Shown here piece by piece: positions 15,858 through 24,269 of a DNA stretch of 64,000 nucleotides. The first letter of the stretch is position 1. Each line of letters starts with the position of its first letter. Both the position numbers and the translations under genes were made by a program. The stretch spans positions 2,480,001 through 2,544,000 of the forward strand of contig NZ_CP030053.1 of the NCBI RefSeq assembly GCF_004114955.1, read 5' to 3'. Below the pieces are notes generated by a model. The model saw only the letters and a list, made by a program, of their open reading frames with translations. It had not been told where the DNA came from and did not search any database. The DNA is from Bradyrhizobium guangzhouense (lineage in GTDB: Bacteria; Pseudomonadota; Alphaproteobacteria; Rhizobiales; Xanthobacteraceae).

Positions 15858-17837
15858 TTACGACGTCACCGCCGCCGCTGCAAATGCGTCCCTGAGCCGC
15901 TGGGCGAGCTCGGCCTTGCGATAGGGCTTGGTCAGGATGACGGCATGCGCCTGCACGCGGCCCTGCTCGACCAGGGTCTCCAGCGCATAGCCCGAGGTGA
16001 ACAGCACCGGCAGGCCGGGCCTGACGCGACGGGCCTGCTCGGCGAGCTCCCAGCCGCTCATGCCACCGGGCATCACGATATCGGTGAACAGCATGTCGAT
16101 GCGGGGATCGGCGCGCAGCCGCTGCAAGGCCTCCTTGCCATTGACGGCGGCGACGACGCGATAGCCGAGCGCCTCCACCCGCTGGATCACCGAGGAGCGC
16201 ACGAACGGATCGTCCTCCGCGATCAGGATGGTCTCATGGCCCCGCGGCGCAGCCTCGTCGGTCTCGGGCATGTCGGCCACCGACTGTCCGGCGCCGACGC
16301 GCGGCAGATAGATCCGGACCGTCGTCCCCAGACCCTCTTCGCTGTAGATAGAGACATGGCCGTCGGATTGCTTGGCGAAGCCATAGACCATGCTCAGCCC
16401 GAGGCCGGACCCCTTACCGACCTCCTTGGTGGTGAAGAACGGCTCGAAGGCGCGCTCGATGACCTCAGGGGTCATGCCTTCGCCGTCATCGGTGACCGAG
16501 ATCAGGGCGTAGCTGCCGGATGCGACTTCCGGGTGAAGGGCGCGATAGTCATCGTCGATCGCGGCGATCTCCGTGCTCAGCGTCAAATGCCCGCCCGATG
16601 GCATCGCGTCCTGCGCGTTGAGCGCAAGGTTCAGCACCGCGGATTCGAGCTGGGCGCGGTCCGCAAACGCCCGGATGGTGCCCGGACCGAACGTCGTCCT
16701 GATCTCGATGTTCTCGCGCAAGGTGCGCTTGAGCAGCTTGAGCATGGACAGGATCAGCTCGCGGCAGTCGATCGTGCGCGGCTGGAGCAACTGGCGGCGG
16801 CTGAACGCCAGCAGCCGCTGCGTCAGTTCTGCGCCGCGTTCACCGGACTCGCAGATGTCGTCGGCAAATTGCCTGAGATCGGGCCGCGCCTTGAGCTGCT
16901 CGCTGAGATGCTCGGCGTTGCCGATGATGACGGTGAGGAGATTGTTGAAGTCGTGGGCGATGCCGCCGGAGAGCTGGCCGACCGTCTCCATCTTCTGCGC
17001 CTGCTGGAGCTGCTGCTCGGTGAGCTTGCGCGTGGTCAGATCGTGGATGATGCCGACGTGGATCAGCTCGCCGTCCTGCCAGGCCTGGCCCACCGACAGG
17101 TCCATCGGAAACGTCGAGCCATCCTTGCGCAGGCCGACGGCTTCTCCGGTTGCGAAACGCCGCGCATGACCTGCGGATGAGGACCTCTCCTCATTGGACA
17201 TCAGCATGCCGATGTCGCGATTCATGAGTTCGTCGGCGCGATAGCCGAACAGCCGTTCGCAAGCGGGGTTGAACAGGAGAATGCGGGCTTGCGCGTCGAA
17301 CAGGATGACGCCGTCGACCGCCGTCTCGACCACGGCTGTGAGGCGCGTCATGCTTTCGCGCATCGCGCGCTGAGCCTCGCCCACCTGTTTGAGCAGCAGC
17401 GTCGCGTCCCGGCTCTTGATCTCTTCCTCCTCGAGCGCGGCCTGAACCTTTTGCAGCTCGAACGGGGAGGGGATCGCCAGGATCTTCGGCAGCAGGGGCC
17501 ACAGCGCGCCCGCGGTGAAGATGGAGGCCGCAGCCGTGACCGCCTTGACGATGCCCTCAATGCCGTAGATCGGAACCCAGAGCGTGTAGATCGACAACAG
17601 ATGTGTCAGGCCGCAGGCCATGATGAAGATCGCGAACGCCCAGTAGACCCAGCCGAACTGGAGGTCGCGCCGCTTGGTGACGAGAATGGTGAGAGCGAAC
17701 GGGATCGAGAAATAGGCGGCGGCGATCACGGCATCGGAGGCAACGTGCAGCCAGATCAGCTCGGGTTCCCACAACAGGCAGATGCCGTGCGGTGAAAGCA
17801 TTGACGAATCGAGGAGACGTTCGAAAAAGGCCCACAT
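15858..17837 (-). CDS. Hybrid histidine kinase with ETR1-like ethylene-binding sensor domain, PAS and receiver
   Basis: This 659-residue membrane sensor has three N-terminal helices matching the plant ethylene receptor domain. PHGICLLWEPELIWLHVASD leads into Asp35, Tyr42, Ile45, Pro46, Cys75 and His79. These equal the ETR1 ethylene and copper residues D25, Y32, I35, P36, C65 and H69, each shifted by exactly +10. A coiled segment (125-160) and a PAS domain (about 165-275, FNPACERLFGY) follow. The kinase core has the H-box GGIAHDFNNLL (His295), the N-box LNLALNAQDAM and G-boxes DDGEGM and GKGSGLGLSM. A C-terminal receiver ends the protein (TDIVMPG, Asp586, Lys637). There is no output domain, so it should pass phosphate to a separate Hpt or regulator. 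Ethylene or another small olefin is the inferred ligand; ETR1-type domains need Cu(I). No regulator gene is adjacent. Confidence 0.92.
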   Translation of the reverse strand: MWAFFERLLDSSMLSPHGICLLWEPELIWLHVASDAVIAAAYFSIPFALTILVTKRRDLQFGWVYWAFAIFIMACGLTHLLSIYTLWVPIYGIEGIVKAVTAAASIFTAGALWPLLPKILAIPSPFELQKVQAALEEEEIKSRDATLLLKQVGEAQRAMRESMTRLTAVVETAVDGVILFDAQARILLFNPACERLFGYRADELMNRDIGMLMSNEERSSSAGHARRFATGEAVGLRKDGSTFPMDLSVGQAWQDGELIHVGIIHDLTTRKLTEQQLQQAQKMETVGQLSGGIAHDFNNLLTVIIGNAEHLSEQLKARPDLRQFADDICESGERGAELTQRLLAFSRRQLLQPRTIDCRELILSMLKLLKRTLRENIEIRTTFGPGTIRAFADRAQLESAVLNLALNAQDAMPSGGHLTLSTEIAAIDDDYRALHPEVASGSYALISVTDDGEGMTPEVIERAFEPFFTTKEVGKGSGLGLSMVYGFAKQSDGHVSIYSEEGLGTTVRIYLPRVGAGQSVADMPETDEAAPRGHETILIAEDDPFVRSSVIQRVEALGYRVVAAVNGKEALQRLRADPRIDMLFTDIVMPGGMSGWELAEQARRVRPGLPVLFTSGYALETLVEQGRVQAHAVILTKPYRKAELAQRLRDAFAAAAVTS

Positions 17838-18109
17838 GATTTCTTCCCGAGAGAATTGCAGGCCGAACCGGCCCGCAATTTGGAGTCGCTGGACGAATTC
17901 ACTAATGTTTCACCGATTTGGGAGGATGCGCCAAGGCCGGGTGATGCCTAGGTCATATTTTCCGGGATGTGCACGCTTCCGGGACGACACGGCTGTGCGG
18001 CACCGTTTCTGCCTGATTCGCCGGCTTGCTGGAGCTGCAGGGGCGCGCTAGGACAGGCCATGTCAGGACAGATCATGGCCGTCGTTCCTTCAAGCAAGCG
18101 AATCCCGCG

Positions 18110-18910
18110 ATGACCACGCCCGTGGCGCTCACCATTGCCGGCTCGGATTCGAGCGGCGGCGCCGGCATTCAGGCGGACTTGAAGACGTTTGCCGCGCTCG
18201 GCGTGTACGGGGCGTCCGCGATCACGGCGCTGACGGCGCAGAACACCAAGGGCGTCACCGGCATTCATGCGGTGCCGGCCAATTTCGTCGCCGCGCAGAT
18301 CGATGCCGTGTTTTCCGATCTCGATGTCGGCGCGGTCAAGATCGGCATGGTGGCGCAGGCTGCGAGCATCGATGCGATCGCTTGTGCGCTGGCGCGCTGG
18401 AAGCCGCGCCATGTCGTGCTCGATCCCGTGATGGTCGCGACATCAGGCGACCGCCTGCTCGCCGCAGAGGCCGTGGCGGCGTTGCGCGCGAAACTGATGC
18501 CGCTCGCATCCGTGATCACGCCCAATCTGCCGGAGGCGGCCGCGCTGCTCGACGAGCCAGTCGCGCGAAGCGAGGCCGAGATCGAAAGCCAGGGGCGCCG
18601 CCTGCTGTCTCTCGGTTGCCGTGCGGTCCTGATCAAGGGCGGGCACGGCGAGGGCGCGGAGAGCACCGACTATCTCGTCAGTGCTGACACCACGCTCGCG
18701 CTCGCCGCGCCGCGCATCGCCACCCGCAATACCCACGGCACCGGCTGCTCGCTGTCGTCGGCAGTGGCGGCGGGCCTCGCCAAGGACGAGGATCTCGCGA
18801 CGGCCGTGCGCCATGCCAAGAGCTGGATCAGCGCGGCAATCGCGTCGGCCGACCGTTTCAGCGTCGGTCACGGCCACGGGCCGATCCACCATTTCCACAC
18901 GTTTTACTGA
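18110..18910 (+). CDS. thiD: Hydroxymethylpyrimidine/phosphomethylpyrimidine kinase ThiD
   Basis: This 266-residue ribokinase-fold enzyme phosphorylates HMP and HMP-P in thiamine pyrophosphate synthesis. Visible signatures are TIAGSDSSGGAGIQADLKTF at the N-terminus, KIGMVAQ, VLDPVMVATSGDRLL, ITPNLPEAAALL and NTHGTGCSLSSA (the anion-hole and catalytic region). The length equals that of E. coli ThiD. I started at MTTPVALT; the frame is open upstream without family sequence. No other thi genes are adjacent, and I found no THI-box (TPP riboswitch) sequence in the 17838-18109 spacer. Confidence 0.95.
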   Translation: MTTPVALTIAGSDSSGGAGIQADLKTFAALGVYGASAITALTAQNTKGVTGIHAVPANFVAAQIDAVFSDLDVGAVKIGMVAQAASIDAIACALARWKPRHVVLDPVMVATSGDRLLAAEAVAALRAKLMPLASVITPNLPEAAALLDEPVARSEAEIESQGRRLLSLGCRAVLIKGGHGEGAESTDYLVSADTTLALAAPRIATRNTHGTGCSLSSAVAAGLAKDEDLATAVRHAKSWISAAIASADRFSVGHGHGPIHHFHTFY

Positions 18911-19126
18911 CGCCGGCGTCCTGCTGGCGCCGACGGTCCCGATATTAACCAACAAAGCCAGGGTTCCGGGGTTCTGCAGGCCATCATTGCCTGACCATGT
19001 CGCCTGATTGTCGCATGTGACTGATATTCGCGGGGAAGGCGAGGCAAGGTTCGATTCGTATCTGAGGGTGCCTCAAGGGTTCAATCGGTCATCCCCCTGT
19101 CACGGGACACAGTTACAGGCTGGCGC

Positions 19127-19939
19127 ATGGGAAGTTACGATGTGAGTGACGAGAGCCCGGAGCGGCGCTTTCGCACGTTGTTCATCTCCGACGTTCATCT
19201 CGGAGCCCGCGGCTCTCAAGCCGACCTCTTGCTGGACTTCCTGCGCTACCACGATGCCGACACCATCTATCTCGTCGGCGACATCGTCGACGGCTGGGCG
19301 CTGAAATCGAGCTGGCACTGGCCGCAATCGCATAACGATTTGGTGCAGAAGCTGCTGCGCAAGGCGCGCAAGGGCGCCAAGGTCATTTACGTGCCCGGCA
19401 ATCACGACGAGTTCCTGCGCAATTATTACGGCACCCATTTCGGCGGCATCGACGTCGTCGAGAACACGGTGCACACCGGCGTGGACGGCAAGCGCTATCT
19501 CGTCATCCACGGCGACATCTTCGACCTCGTGGTGCAGAACGCGCGCTGGCTCGCCCATCTCGGCGACAAGGCCTATGACTTCGCGATCCAGATGAATCGC
19601 TTCGTCAACTTCTTCCGCCGCCTGTTCGGCGTGCCCTATTGGTCGCTGTCGCAATGGGCCAAGCAGAAGGTGAAGAACGCGGTCAACTATATCGGCGCGT
19701 TCGAGCAGGCGCTCTCCGCCGAAGCGCGGCGCCACGACGCCGACGGCGTGATCTGCGGCCACATCCACTACGCCGTGATCCGCGACGAGAACGGCATCCG
19801 CTACATGAACTGCGGCGACTGGGTCGAAAGCTGCACCGCGCTGGTCGAGCACGACGACGGCCGTTTCGAGATCATCACCTGGGCGGATCATCTGCAGAAG
19901 CCGGCACAAGTGCCGCAGGTGGCAGCAAGGGCGGCCTGA
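19127..19939 (+). CDS. UDP-2,3-diacylglucosamine diphosphatase-like metallophosphoesterase
   Basis: This 270-residue calcineurin-like phosphoesterase is related to LpxH. The five metal-binding blocks are all present: ISDVHLG (about 20), VGDIVDGW (about 50), PGNHDEF (about 91), IHGDIFD (about 127) and CGHIHYA (about 207). LpxH removes UMP from UDP-2,3-diacylglucosamine in lipid A synthesis, but most alphaproteobacteria use the unrelated LpxI, so the true substrate may differ. Its stop overlaps the start of the next glycosyltransferase gene as TGATG, which indicates coupled translation and suggests both act on one glycolipid. Confidence 0.8.
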   Translation: MGSYDVSDESPERRFRTLFISDVHLGARGSQADLLLDFLRYHDADTIYLVGDIVDGWALKSSWHWPQSHNDLVQKLLRKARKGAKVIYVPGNHDEFLRNYYGTHFGGIDVVENTVHTGVDGKRYLVIHGDIFDLVVQNARWLAHLGDKAYDFAIQMNRFVNFFRRLFGVPYWSLSQWAKQKVKNAVNYIGAFEQALSAEARRHDADGVICGHIHYAVIRDENGIRYMNCGDWVESCTALVEHDDGRFEIITWADHLQKPAQVPQVAARAA

Positions 19940-20997
19940 TGCGCATCCTGGTCGCGACCGACGCCTGGCACCCGCAAGTCAACGGTGTGGTTCGGACGCT
20001 GACCAAGCTCGCTGACGCCGCGAAGACGCTTAGCGTCGAAGGTCTCGGTGTCGAGTTCGCGTTCCTGACGCCGCAATCGTTCCGCACCTTCGCGATGCCG
20101 AGCTATCGCGACGTGCGGTTGGCGATGCCGCGGCCGGCGCGCATTGCAAGACTGATCGAGGAAGCGCGGCCCGACAGCATCCATATCGCGACGGAAGGGC
20201 CGATCGGGCTGATGGTCCGCCGCTATTGCCGCCAGCGCAAGCTGCCGTTCACGACCAGCTTCCATACCCGCTTTCCCGAATATGTCCGTGCCCGGGTGCC
20301 GGTGCCGGGCTCGCTGATCTGGCGGGCGCTGCGCCGATTCCACAGCCCGAGCCGGGCCGTGATGGCGGCTACTCCTGCGCTGGCCCGGGAGCTCGGCGAG
20401 CGCGGGTTCGACAATGTCGTGCTGTGGCCGCGCGGGGTCGACACCCATCTGTTCCATCCCCACGCGGTCGATCTCTGTCTGCCGGCGCCGATATTCCTCT
20501 CGGTCGGCCGCGTCGCGGTGGAGAAGAATCTCGAGGCGTTCCTCGAGCTCGATCTGCCCGGCACCAAGGTGATCGTCGGTGACGGCCCGGCGCGCAACGC
20601 GTTGGAGGAGGCCTATCCCGAGGCGATTTTCCTGGGCGAGAAGCACGGCGAGGAACTGGCCGACATCTATGCGGCGGCCGACGTCTTCGTGTTTCCGAGC
20701 AAGACCGACACGTTCGGCCTGGTCCTGCTCGAGGCGCTGGCGAGCGGCCTGCCGGTCGCGGCCTTCCCGGTCAAGGGCCCGCGGGACGTGATCGGGGATG
20801 CGCCCGTCGGCGCGCTCGACCACGACCTGCGCAACGCCTGCTTCGCCGCGCTCGACATCTCTAGGCAAGCCTGTGTCGAATTCGCCGCCGCCTACACCTG
20901 GGAGGCCTCGGCGAGGGCTTTTGTCGACAGCATCCGCGCCGTCGGCGCCGTGCTGCCGGGCCGGGCCGGGGCGGAACAGAAGCGGTTCGTGGCCTAG
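19939..20997 (+). CDS. Glycosyltransferase family 4 (GT-B), SqdX/PimB-like
   Basis: This 352-residue GT-B glycosyltransferase begins with the acceptor-domain motif ATDAWHPQVNGVVRTL and has TSFHTRFPEYV and PRGVDTHLF at the linker. The donor-domain blocks are FLSVGRVAVEKNLEAFL, IVGDGPARNALE and FPSKTDTFGLVLLEALASG (the E-x7-E-type nucleotide-sugar site). This layout resembles glycolipid synthases such as SqdX and mannosyltransferase PimB. Its start ATG overlaps the preceding phosphoesterase stop (TGATG). A glycolipid product in the envelope is inferred; the donor sugar is unknown. Confidence 0.87.
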   Translation: MRILVATDAWHPQVNGVVRTLTKLADAAKTLSVEGLGVEFAFLTPQSFRTFAMPSYRDVRLAMPRPARIARLIEEARPDSIHIATEGPIGLMVRRYCRQRKLPFTTSFHTRFPEYVRARVPVPGSLIWRALRRFHSPSRAVMAATPALARELGERGFDNVVLWPRGVDTHLFHPHAVDLCLPAPIFLSVGRVAVEKNLEAFLELDLPGTKVIVGDGPARNALEEAYPEAIFLGEKHGEELADIYAAADVFVFPSKTDTFGLVLLEALASGLPVAAFPVKGPRDVIGDAPVGALDHDLRNACFAALDISRQACVEFAAAYTWEASARAFVDSIRAVGAVLPGRAGAEQKRFVA

Positions 20998-21003
20998 ATT
21001 CCT

Positions 21004-21057
21004 GTTTTGACGCGTTTTCTTCATGCGAACCGGTGCCCACTTCGCTCGAAAGCGCTT
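21004..21057. repeat. Short intergenic repeat (GTTTTGACGCGTTTTCT type)
   Basis: The sequence GTTTTGACGCGTTTTCT, then TGCGAACCGGT and CCACTTCGCT, then an AAACGCT/AAGCGCT end recurs at 43832-43886 with few differences. The GCGTTTT end is the inverse of the AAAGCGCT end, so it is a palindromic unit. Confidence 0.75.
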
Positions 21058-21117
21058 TGGAAATCCTCGCGCGGAGGTGTCTTGCCCGCGCCTCGTCCCC
21101 CGCGATAACATCACCCG

Positions 21118-22101
21118 ATGTCCGAACAGCCCCTTCCGATCGGCCCCGCCGATATCGACGCCGCTGCCCGCGTGCTCGCGCCTTTCGCCGTCCGCACTCC
21201 GCTGCTGTCCTTTCCCGTGCTCAACGAGCGCGTGGGCGCAAAAGTGTTCCTGAAGCCGGAGATGCTCCAGCGCACCGGCTCCTTCAAGTTCCGCGGCGCC
21301 TTCAACAAGGTGTTCTCGATCCCGCAGGACAAGCGGGCCGGCGGCGTCGTCGCATTCTCCTCCGGCAACCACGCCCAGGGCGTGGCGGCGGCGGCGAAAA
21401 TCCTCGACATGCATGCGACCATCGTGATGCCGGCGGACGCGCCGCTGTCGAAGCGCGAGCGCACCAAATCCTATGGTGCCGAGGTCGTGCTGTACGACCG
21501 CTACAACGACGACCGCGAGGCAATCTCGCGCGGCATCGCCGAGAAGCGCGGCGCGACCTTGGTGCGGCCCTATGACGATCCCTTCGTGATCGCGGGCCAG
21601 GGCACCGCCGGCCGCGAGATCGCGGAAGACATGGCAATGCTCGGCCTCCCGCCTGACATCGTGGTGGCGCCGGCTTCCGGCGGCGGCCTGATCGCGGGCG
21701 TCGCCACGGCCGTGAAGGCGCGCTATCCGCAGGCACAGATTGTGGTGGCCGAACCGGAGGCGTTCGACGATCACGGCATTTCGCTGAGCGCCGGCCATCG
21801 CGAGCCGCATCCGCCGGCGGGCCGCACCATCTGCGATGCGCTGATGGCGCTGATCCCCGGCGAGATGACCTTCGCGATCAACAGCAAGCTGCTGGCGCGC
21901 GGCGTGACGGCGTCCGACAAGGAAGTCGGCGCGGCGGTTGCCTTCGCCTATCACGAGCTGAAGCTGGTGGTCGAGCCGGGCGGCGCAGTCGGCCTCGCGG
22001 CGCTGCTGGCGGGACGCCTGGATGTCGCCGGCAAGAACGTCGTCATCGTGCTGTCAGGCGGCAACGTCGATGCGGATCTGTTCGCCGAGCTGGTGGCTTA
22101 G
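21118..22101 (+). CDS. Threonine/serine dehydratase (biodegradative type)
   Basis: This 327-residue fold-type II PLP enzyme deaminates threonine or serine to the 2-oxo acid. The PLP lysine lies in RTGSFKFRGA (Lys57). The PLP-phosphate loop is SSGNHAQGVA and GGGLIAGVA is the second glycine-rich loop. EPGGAVGLAALL is conserved at the C-terminal end. It has no ACT domain, so it is not isoleucine-feedback IlvA; it resembles short TdcB/serine-racemase proteins, and a racemase activity cannot be excluded. It lies alone between repeats and is convergent with the caspase-like gene. Confidence 0.9.
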   Translation: MSEQPLPIGPADIDAAARVLAPFAVRTPLLSFPVLNERVGAKVFLKPEMLQRTGSFKFRGAFNKVFSIPQDKRAGGVVAFSSGNHAQGVAAAAKILDMHATIVMPADAPLSKRERTKSYGAEVVLYDRYNDDREAISRGIAEKRGATLVRPYDDPFVIAGQGTAGREIAEDMAMLGLPPDIVVAPASGGGLIAGVATAVKARYPQAQIVVAEPEAFDDHGISLSAGHREPHPPAGRTICDALMALIPGEMTFAINSKLLARGVTASDKEVGAAVAFAYHELKLVVEPGGAVGLAALLAGRLDVAGKNVVIVLSGGNVDADLFAELVA

Positions 22102-22102
22102 G

Positions 22103-22229
22103 CGTCATTCCGGGGCTCGCGGAGCGAGAGCTATGATGCGCAATTGCGCATCTGAGAATCCATTTCCCCACCATCTCTGCCGCACAATGGATTCCGGGCC
22201 TGCGCCTCGCGGCGCATCCCGGATGACCA
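22103..22229. repeat. Intergenic inverted repeat (GTCATTCCGG...CCGGATGAC)
   Basis: The outer arms GTCATTCCGGGGCTCGCG and CGCGGCGCATCCCGGATGAC, with inner GAGAATCCATT / AATGGATTCCGGG and a small ATGCGCAATTGCGCAT palindrome, define one dispersed-repeat unit related to those at 11890 and 56104. Confidence 0.8.
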
Positions 22230-22242
22230 GGAACTGACATGC

Positions 22243-22278
22243 AGAAGGGGCAGAGCGTTTCCGTTCTGCCCCTTTGTC
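22243..22278. terminator. Terminator between convergent genes
   Basis: AAGGGGCAGA pairs with TCTGCCCCTT around a ten-base loop. On the plus strand it is followed by TGTCG and on the minus strand by CTGC, so it fits the plus-strand dehydratase best. It sits 19 bp from the caspase-like gene stop and may serve both. Confidence 0.7.
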
Positions 22279-22296
22279 GTTCGTTGCTTGCGGTAA

Positions 22297-23994
22297 TCAA
22301 TGCATGAAGCCGCGGTGGTTGTTGCCGCCGGTCATCGCGGGCGACTGGTTCATCGATTGGCGGAAATTGTTGTTGCCGCCGCCGTTGCCCGTCGCATTGA
22401 ACTGCGGCCGGTTGTTCTGGACGCCGTTCTGGACTTGCACCTTGTTCACCGGGTTGTTGTTGAGCTTCACGACGCCGTTGTTGAGGCGGATCGGCTGGTT
22501 GTGGGGCTGACCATTCGTCGGCTTCACGTCGGTGGTCTTGACGTCGACGGTCGAACTGGTCTTGCCCGCCGGGCCGGCATTGGTGTTGCCGGTGTTCGGT
22601 GTGGTGTTGGTCACCGGCAGCGTCACGATCTTGCCGATGCCGTTGTTGTTCGTCGTGGTGTTAACAGGCGCGGGCAGGGTGACGATCTTGCTGACGGTGC
22701 CATCGACCGGCTTCTGCCCGACCGGCAGGTTGGCGTTCATCGGCGAGCCGCCATTGCCCTGCTGCATCAGCGGCATGTATTTGGGCTGGCCGAGATTGCC
22801 GATCTTCAGCGTCGGGGCGATGTTCTGCGGAGCCAGGAACTTGGTCGCCTGCATCAGCGGGATGATCTTCGGCTGGGCCTCGAGCTTGAGCGCGGCTTGT
22901 GCATAGGGGCTGTTGCCGTATTTGCTGTAGAAGGCCTGGTAGCCGATCGGCGAGTTCAGGAGCACCGCTTCGTGCCAGGCCTGCGAGATCAGGAGGTTCG
23001 CCAGCAGCCAGCGGATGTGATCGCACAGCGGGTCGTGCGGATACATCGCGACGAACTCCTGATAATATTCCGGCTTGCCCTCGGACAGCACGTAATCATA
23101 GGCCTGACGCGCCGAGCGGCTCGGCAGGTTGGAGGCCAACTGCACCACCGGCGCATGCACCGGTGCGCGGTTGGCGGCCACGGCGGTGTCGCCGAAGAAG
23201 GTGAAGTCGGAGGTGAGCGAGGAGCTCTCCCACGGCACTTGTGCGCCGCTGGTGGTCTGGTTCACCGCGAGCCGCACGCGCTTGAACAGCTGCTCGATCG
23301 GCACATTGGGCTCGCGCGCGACGTTCAGGAACGCTTGCGTATAGGGACTGTGGCCGCCCGTACCGTCGAGCGCTTCGGCGCCCGGCGCGGTCGAATAGCC
23401 GACAATCGAGCCGTTCGGCGCATCGACGATGGCGAGGCCGCGCCCGGCGTCATTCACGTTGGGGAACGGGTTGTTGCGGCAAGCGTCGAGGATGACGATG
23501 CGCATCCGGCTCGGGATCGTCTCCAGCGTCGACATCACGTCGACCAGGCGAACCGAGTCGTTGACCAGTTCGGTCTGGTTCGAGACTTTCGCGTCGACAG
23601 GGACGAGGTAGTTCTCGCCGGCAAGCTGCACGCCGTGACCGGCGTAATAAACCATCGCCACCGTGTTCGGACCGCGCGCGGACACTTTGGCGGAGAAATC
23701 CTGCACCACGCGCAGCATGTCGTTCTGGCCGAGGTCGGTCGCCGAGATCACCTCGAAGCCGGCTGAGTTGAGGAACTGCGCCATCGACTGGGCGTCATTG
23801 TCGGGGTTCGCAAGCTGCGGCGCGTTCTGGTAGTTCGAATTGCCGATCACCAGTGCCACCCGCTGCTCCGGGCCTTGCAGCGCAGTCGGGGCGGGCGCGG
23901 CGGGGGCAACTTGCGCGGAAACAGGGCCGCAGGCAAAGCCGAACAGGCTTCCCAGCAGGCCGGCAGTCATCAGGGCGGATTTCAGGCGGAACAT
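22297..23994 (-). CDS. Secreted caspase-like (metacaspase/orthocaspase) protein
   Basis: This 565-residue exported peptidase-C14-family protein has a signal peptide at residues 1-28 (cleavage near VSAQVA). The p20-like domain spans about 43-270: RVALVIGNSNYQN, then the catalytic dyad His120 in YYAGHGVQ and Cys172 in LDACRNNPF, with STAPG and SPYTQAFL as further family marks. About 100 residues after it are helical and contain the YDYVLSEGKPEYYQEFVAMYP repeat-like block. The last ~170 residues are low-complexity, rich in Asn, Thr, Pro and Val. Bacterial caspase homologs cleave after Arg/Lys or have signalling roles, but no substrate is evident here. I used the ATG of MFRLKSALM; an ATG six codons upstream is also open. 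Confidence 0.9.
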   Translation of the reverse strand: MFRLKSALMTAGLLGSLFGFACGPVSAQVAPAAPAPTALQGPEQRVALVIGNSNYQNAPQLANPDNDAQSMAQFLNSAGFEVISATDLGQNDMLRVVQDFSAKVSARGPNTVAMVYYAGHGVQLAGENYLVPVDAKVSNQTELVNDSVRLVDVMSTLETIPSRMRIVILDACRNNPFPNVNDAGRGLAIVDAPNGSIVGYSTAPGAEALDGTGGHSPYTQAFLNVAREPNVPIEQLFKRVRLAVNQTTSGAQVPWESSSLTSDFTFFGDTAVAANRAPVHAPVVQLASNLPSRSARQAYDYVLSEGKPEYYQEFVAMYPHDPLCDHIRWLLANLLISQAWHEAVLLNSPIGYQAFYSKYGNSPYAQAALKLEAQPKIIPLMQATKFLAPQNIAPTLKIGNLGQPKYMPLMQQGNGGSPMNANLPVGQKPVDGTVSKIVTLPAPVNTTTNNNGIGKIVTLPVTNTTPNTGNTNAGPAGKTSSTVDVKTTDVKPTNGQPHNQPIRLNNGVVKLNNNPVNKVQVQNGVQNNRPQFNATGNGGGNNNFRQSMNQSPAMTGGNNHRGFMH

Positions 23995-24160
23995 GGCGTG
24001 CTCCTTTGGCACTCATCTCGATGCGAGATTGGTTGCGAGGAAGCTAGATTGCGTTCGAAGCCTGGTCCGTGATCGGGATCACCGTAGCGAGGAGGGTGAT
24101 CCAAATCACGCAGGGATTGGCTGGGGTGAGGCCATTGGGGGAAACTGTTTCCTCATGCGC

Positions 24161-24240
24161 CGTCATTGCGAGCGCAGCGAAGCAATCCAGCGCCTCTCCG
24201 CGGACGGATCCTGGATTGCTTCGCTGCGCTCGCAATGACG
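24161..24240. repeat. Perfect 30-bp inverted repeat element
   Basis: Arms at 24161-24190 and 24211-24240 are exact inverted copies (outer sequence CGTCATTGCGAGCGCAGCGA) around a 20-bp spacer. The unit resembles the one at 30850-30964. It lies between the caspase-like gene's upstream region and the 3' end of the acidic-protein gene. Confidence 0.9.
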
Positions 24241-24269
24241 ATGTGGAGGCGGACGTGCGTCACCGCCGC

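Noticed and set aside
15579-17180. 533-codon plus-strand frame opposite the ethylene-receptor-like kinase
   Set aside because: It is an antisense shadow rich in Arg, Asp and Gly; the minus strand shows full kinase and receiver motifs.
17838-18109. TPP riboswitch in front of thiD
   Set aside because: No CTGAGA and ACC-rich THI-box sequence in the right order was found; the spacer also lacks the expected conserved helices.
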